Assembly (NCBI GenBank): GCA_047639575.1
Contig: JBLIOB010000227.1
Coordinates: forward strand, 1 to 7,044
DNA from: JBLIOB01 sp047639575
GTDB taxonomy: Bacteria > Bacteroidota > Bacteroidia > Flavobacteriales_D > Parvicellaceae
DNA: 7,044 nt
Direction of reading: 5' to 3'
Of the stretch, positions 6,939 through 7,044 are shown one piece after another; the first letter of the stretch is position 1, and each line of letters begins with the position of its first letter. Made by a program: the position numbers and the translations under genes. The notes below the pieces were generated by a model. That model was not told the origin of the DNA. It did not search any database and saw nothing but the letters and a program-made list of their open reading frames with translations.

Positions 6939-6952
6939 GATGCGACAGAGCC
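6939..6952 (-). repeat. Right terminal inverted repeat of right IS copy
   Basis: GATGCGACAGAGCC on the plus strand, the reverse complement of GGCTCTGTCGCATC. It is probably closest to the ancestral end sequence, since the other ends differ from it by one to two bases. Confidence 0.85.
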
Positions 6953-6989
6953 GTTTTTTCTGACTCTATAATCTGATTTTATAACCGCA

Positions 6990-7043
6990 TTATCTCAATA
7001 GCGTGACGTGTCCTTTATATTCTTTTTCAACCGCAGTAGCGAT
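6990..7043 (-). other. Possible 3' end of a minus-strand gene running in from the right
   Basis: Reading the minus strand from 7043, 17 codons stay open (IATAVEKEYKGHVTLLR) before TAA at 6992-6990. The composition looks protein-like and the gene would converge on the passenger gene, but I do not recognise a family, and 17 codons without a stop is weak evidence. The rest of 6953-7044 is AT-rich with no clear gene or terminator. Confidence 0.2.
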
Positions 7044-7044
7044 T

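Larger units (their letters stand above)
3851..6952 (+). mobile_element. Degenerate IS6-family pseudo-compound transposon carrying a T9SS-secreted protein gene
   Basis: Two IS6-family copies of nearly equal length (779 and 778 bp) lie in the same orientation and enclose a 1545-bp segment holding one gene. IS6-family elements such as IS26 are known to carry cargo between direct copies and to move as a unit of one IS plus cargo. The span is 3102 bp. Both transposases are broken, so the structure is a fossil. No convincing 8-bp target duplication was found: the eight bases left of copy 1 are TTTATTTG and those right of copy 2 are GTTTTTTC. Two independent insertions flanking a resident gene are therefore an equally open explanation. 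The arrangement is seen directly; past mobility as a unit is inference. Confidence 0.55.
6175..6952 (+). mobile_element. IS6-family insertion sequence, right copy (decayed)
   Basis: A 778-bp element in the same orientation as the left copy, with a 68-bp leader, a broken transposase (6243-6901) and a 51-bp tail. The inverted repeats match at 12 of 14 positions. Leader and tail differ from the left copy at only a few positions. Adding back four lost transposase bases and one lost T in the tail near 6908 again gives 783 bp, so both copies descend from elements of the same size. The flanking octamers AAGCATTC (6167-6174) and GTTTTTTC (6953-6960) do not form a target duplication. The 66 bp between the passenger stop and this copy hold no gene and no clear terminator. 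Confidence 0.87.

Noticed and set aside
6140..7010. CACGTCAC at 6140-6147 and its reverse complement GTGACGTG at 7003-7010, flanking the right IS copy
   Set aside because: The match stops after eight bases and is not at matching distances from the IS ends, so chance is the simpler explanation.

Overview
The window looks like a chromosomal segment of a Bacteroidota bacterium, probably Flavobacteriales-like. It is visibly AT-rich, has few Shine-Dalgarno-like sites before its genes, carries a DUF2141 protein, and encodes a secreted protein with a C-terminal sorting domain for the type IX secretion system (T9SS), a Bacteroidota trait. The genus cannot be named from the sequence.

Left part (1-3790): a tight co-directional operon. 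It holds the 3' end of an RND periplasmic adaptor (membrane fusion protein), a complete 1037-residue RND inner-membrane pump of the hydrophobe/amphiphile (HAE) type, and a small exported DUF2141 protein whose start overlaps the pump stop (ATGA). Adaptor and pump would form two thirds of a tripartite efflux system; no outer-membrane channel gene is in the window. The function of the DUF2141 partner is unknown.

Right part (3851-6952): two decayed copies of an IS6-family insertion sequence in the same orientation flank a single passenger gene. Each copy has 14-bp terminal inverted repeats and a broken DDE transposase. Adding back the indels inferred by aligning the copies gives the same 783-bp element with a 663-bp transposase gene in both. 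Direct IS6 copies around a cargo match the layout called a pseudo-compound transposon. The cargo is a 477-residue secreted protein with seven regular repeats of about 53 residues (probably a seven-bladed beta-propeller) and a T9SS tail. Its TTG start lies 45 bp from the left IS copy.

The most notable signal is that the two IS copies are mosaic relative to each other. Their outer parts are about 90-93% identical, but a central block of about 200 bp is only about 70% identical, with two thirds of the differences in third codon positions. The last 92 bases (6953-7044) hold no clear gene, only a short minus-strand open frame that might be the end of a neighbour. I did not find a convincing undescribed system; the DUF2141-pump pairing and the propeller cargo inside a mosaic IS6 pair are the parts most worth following.
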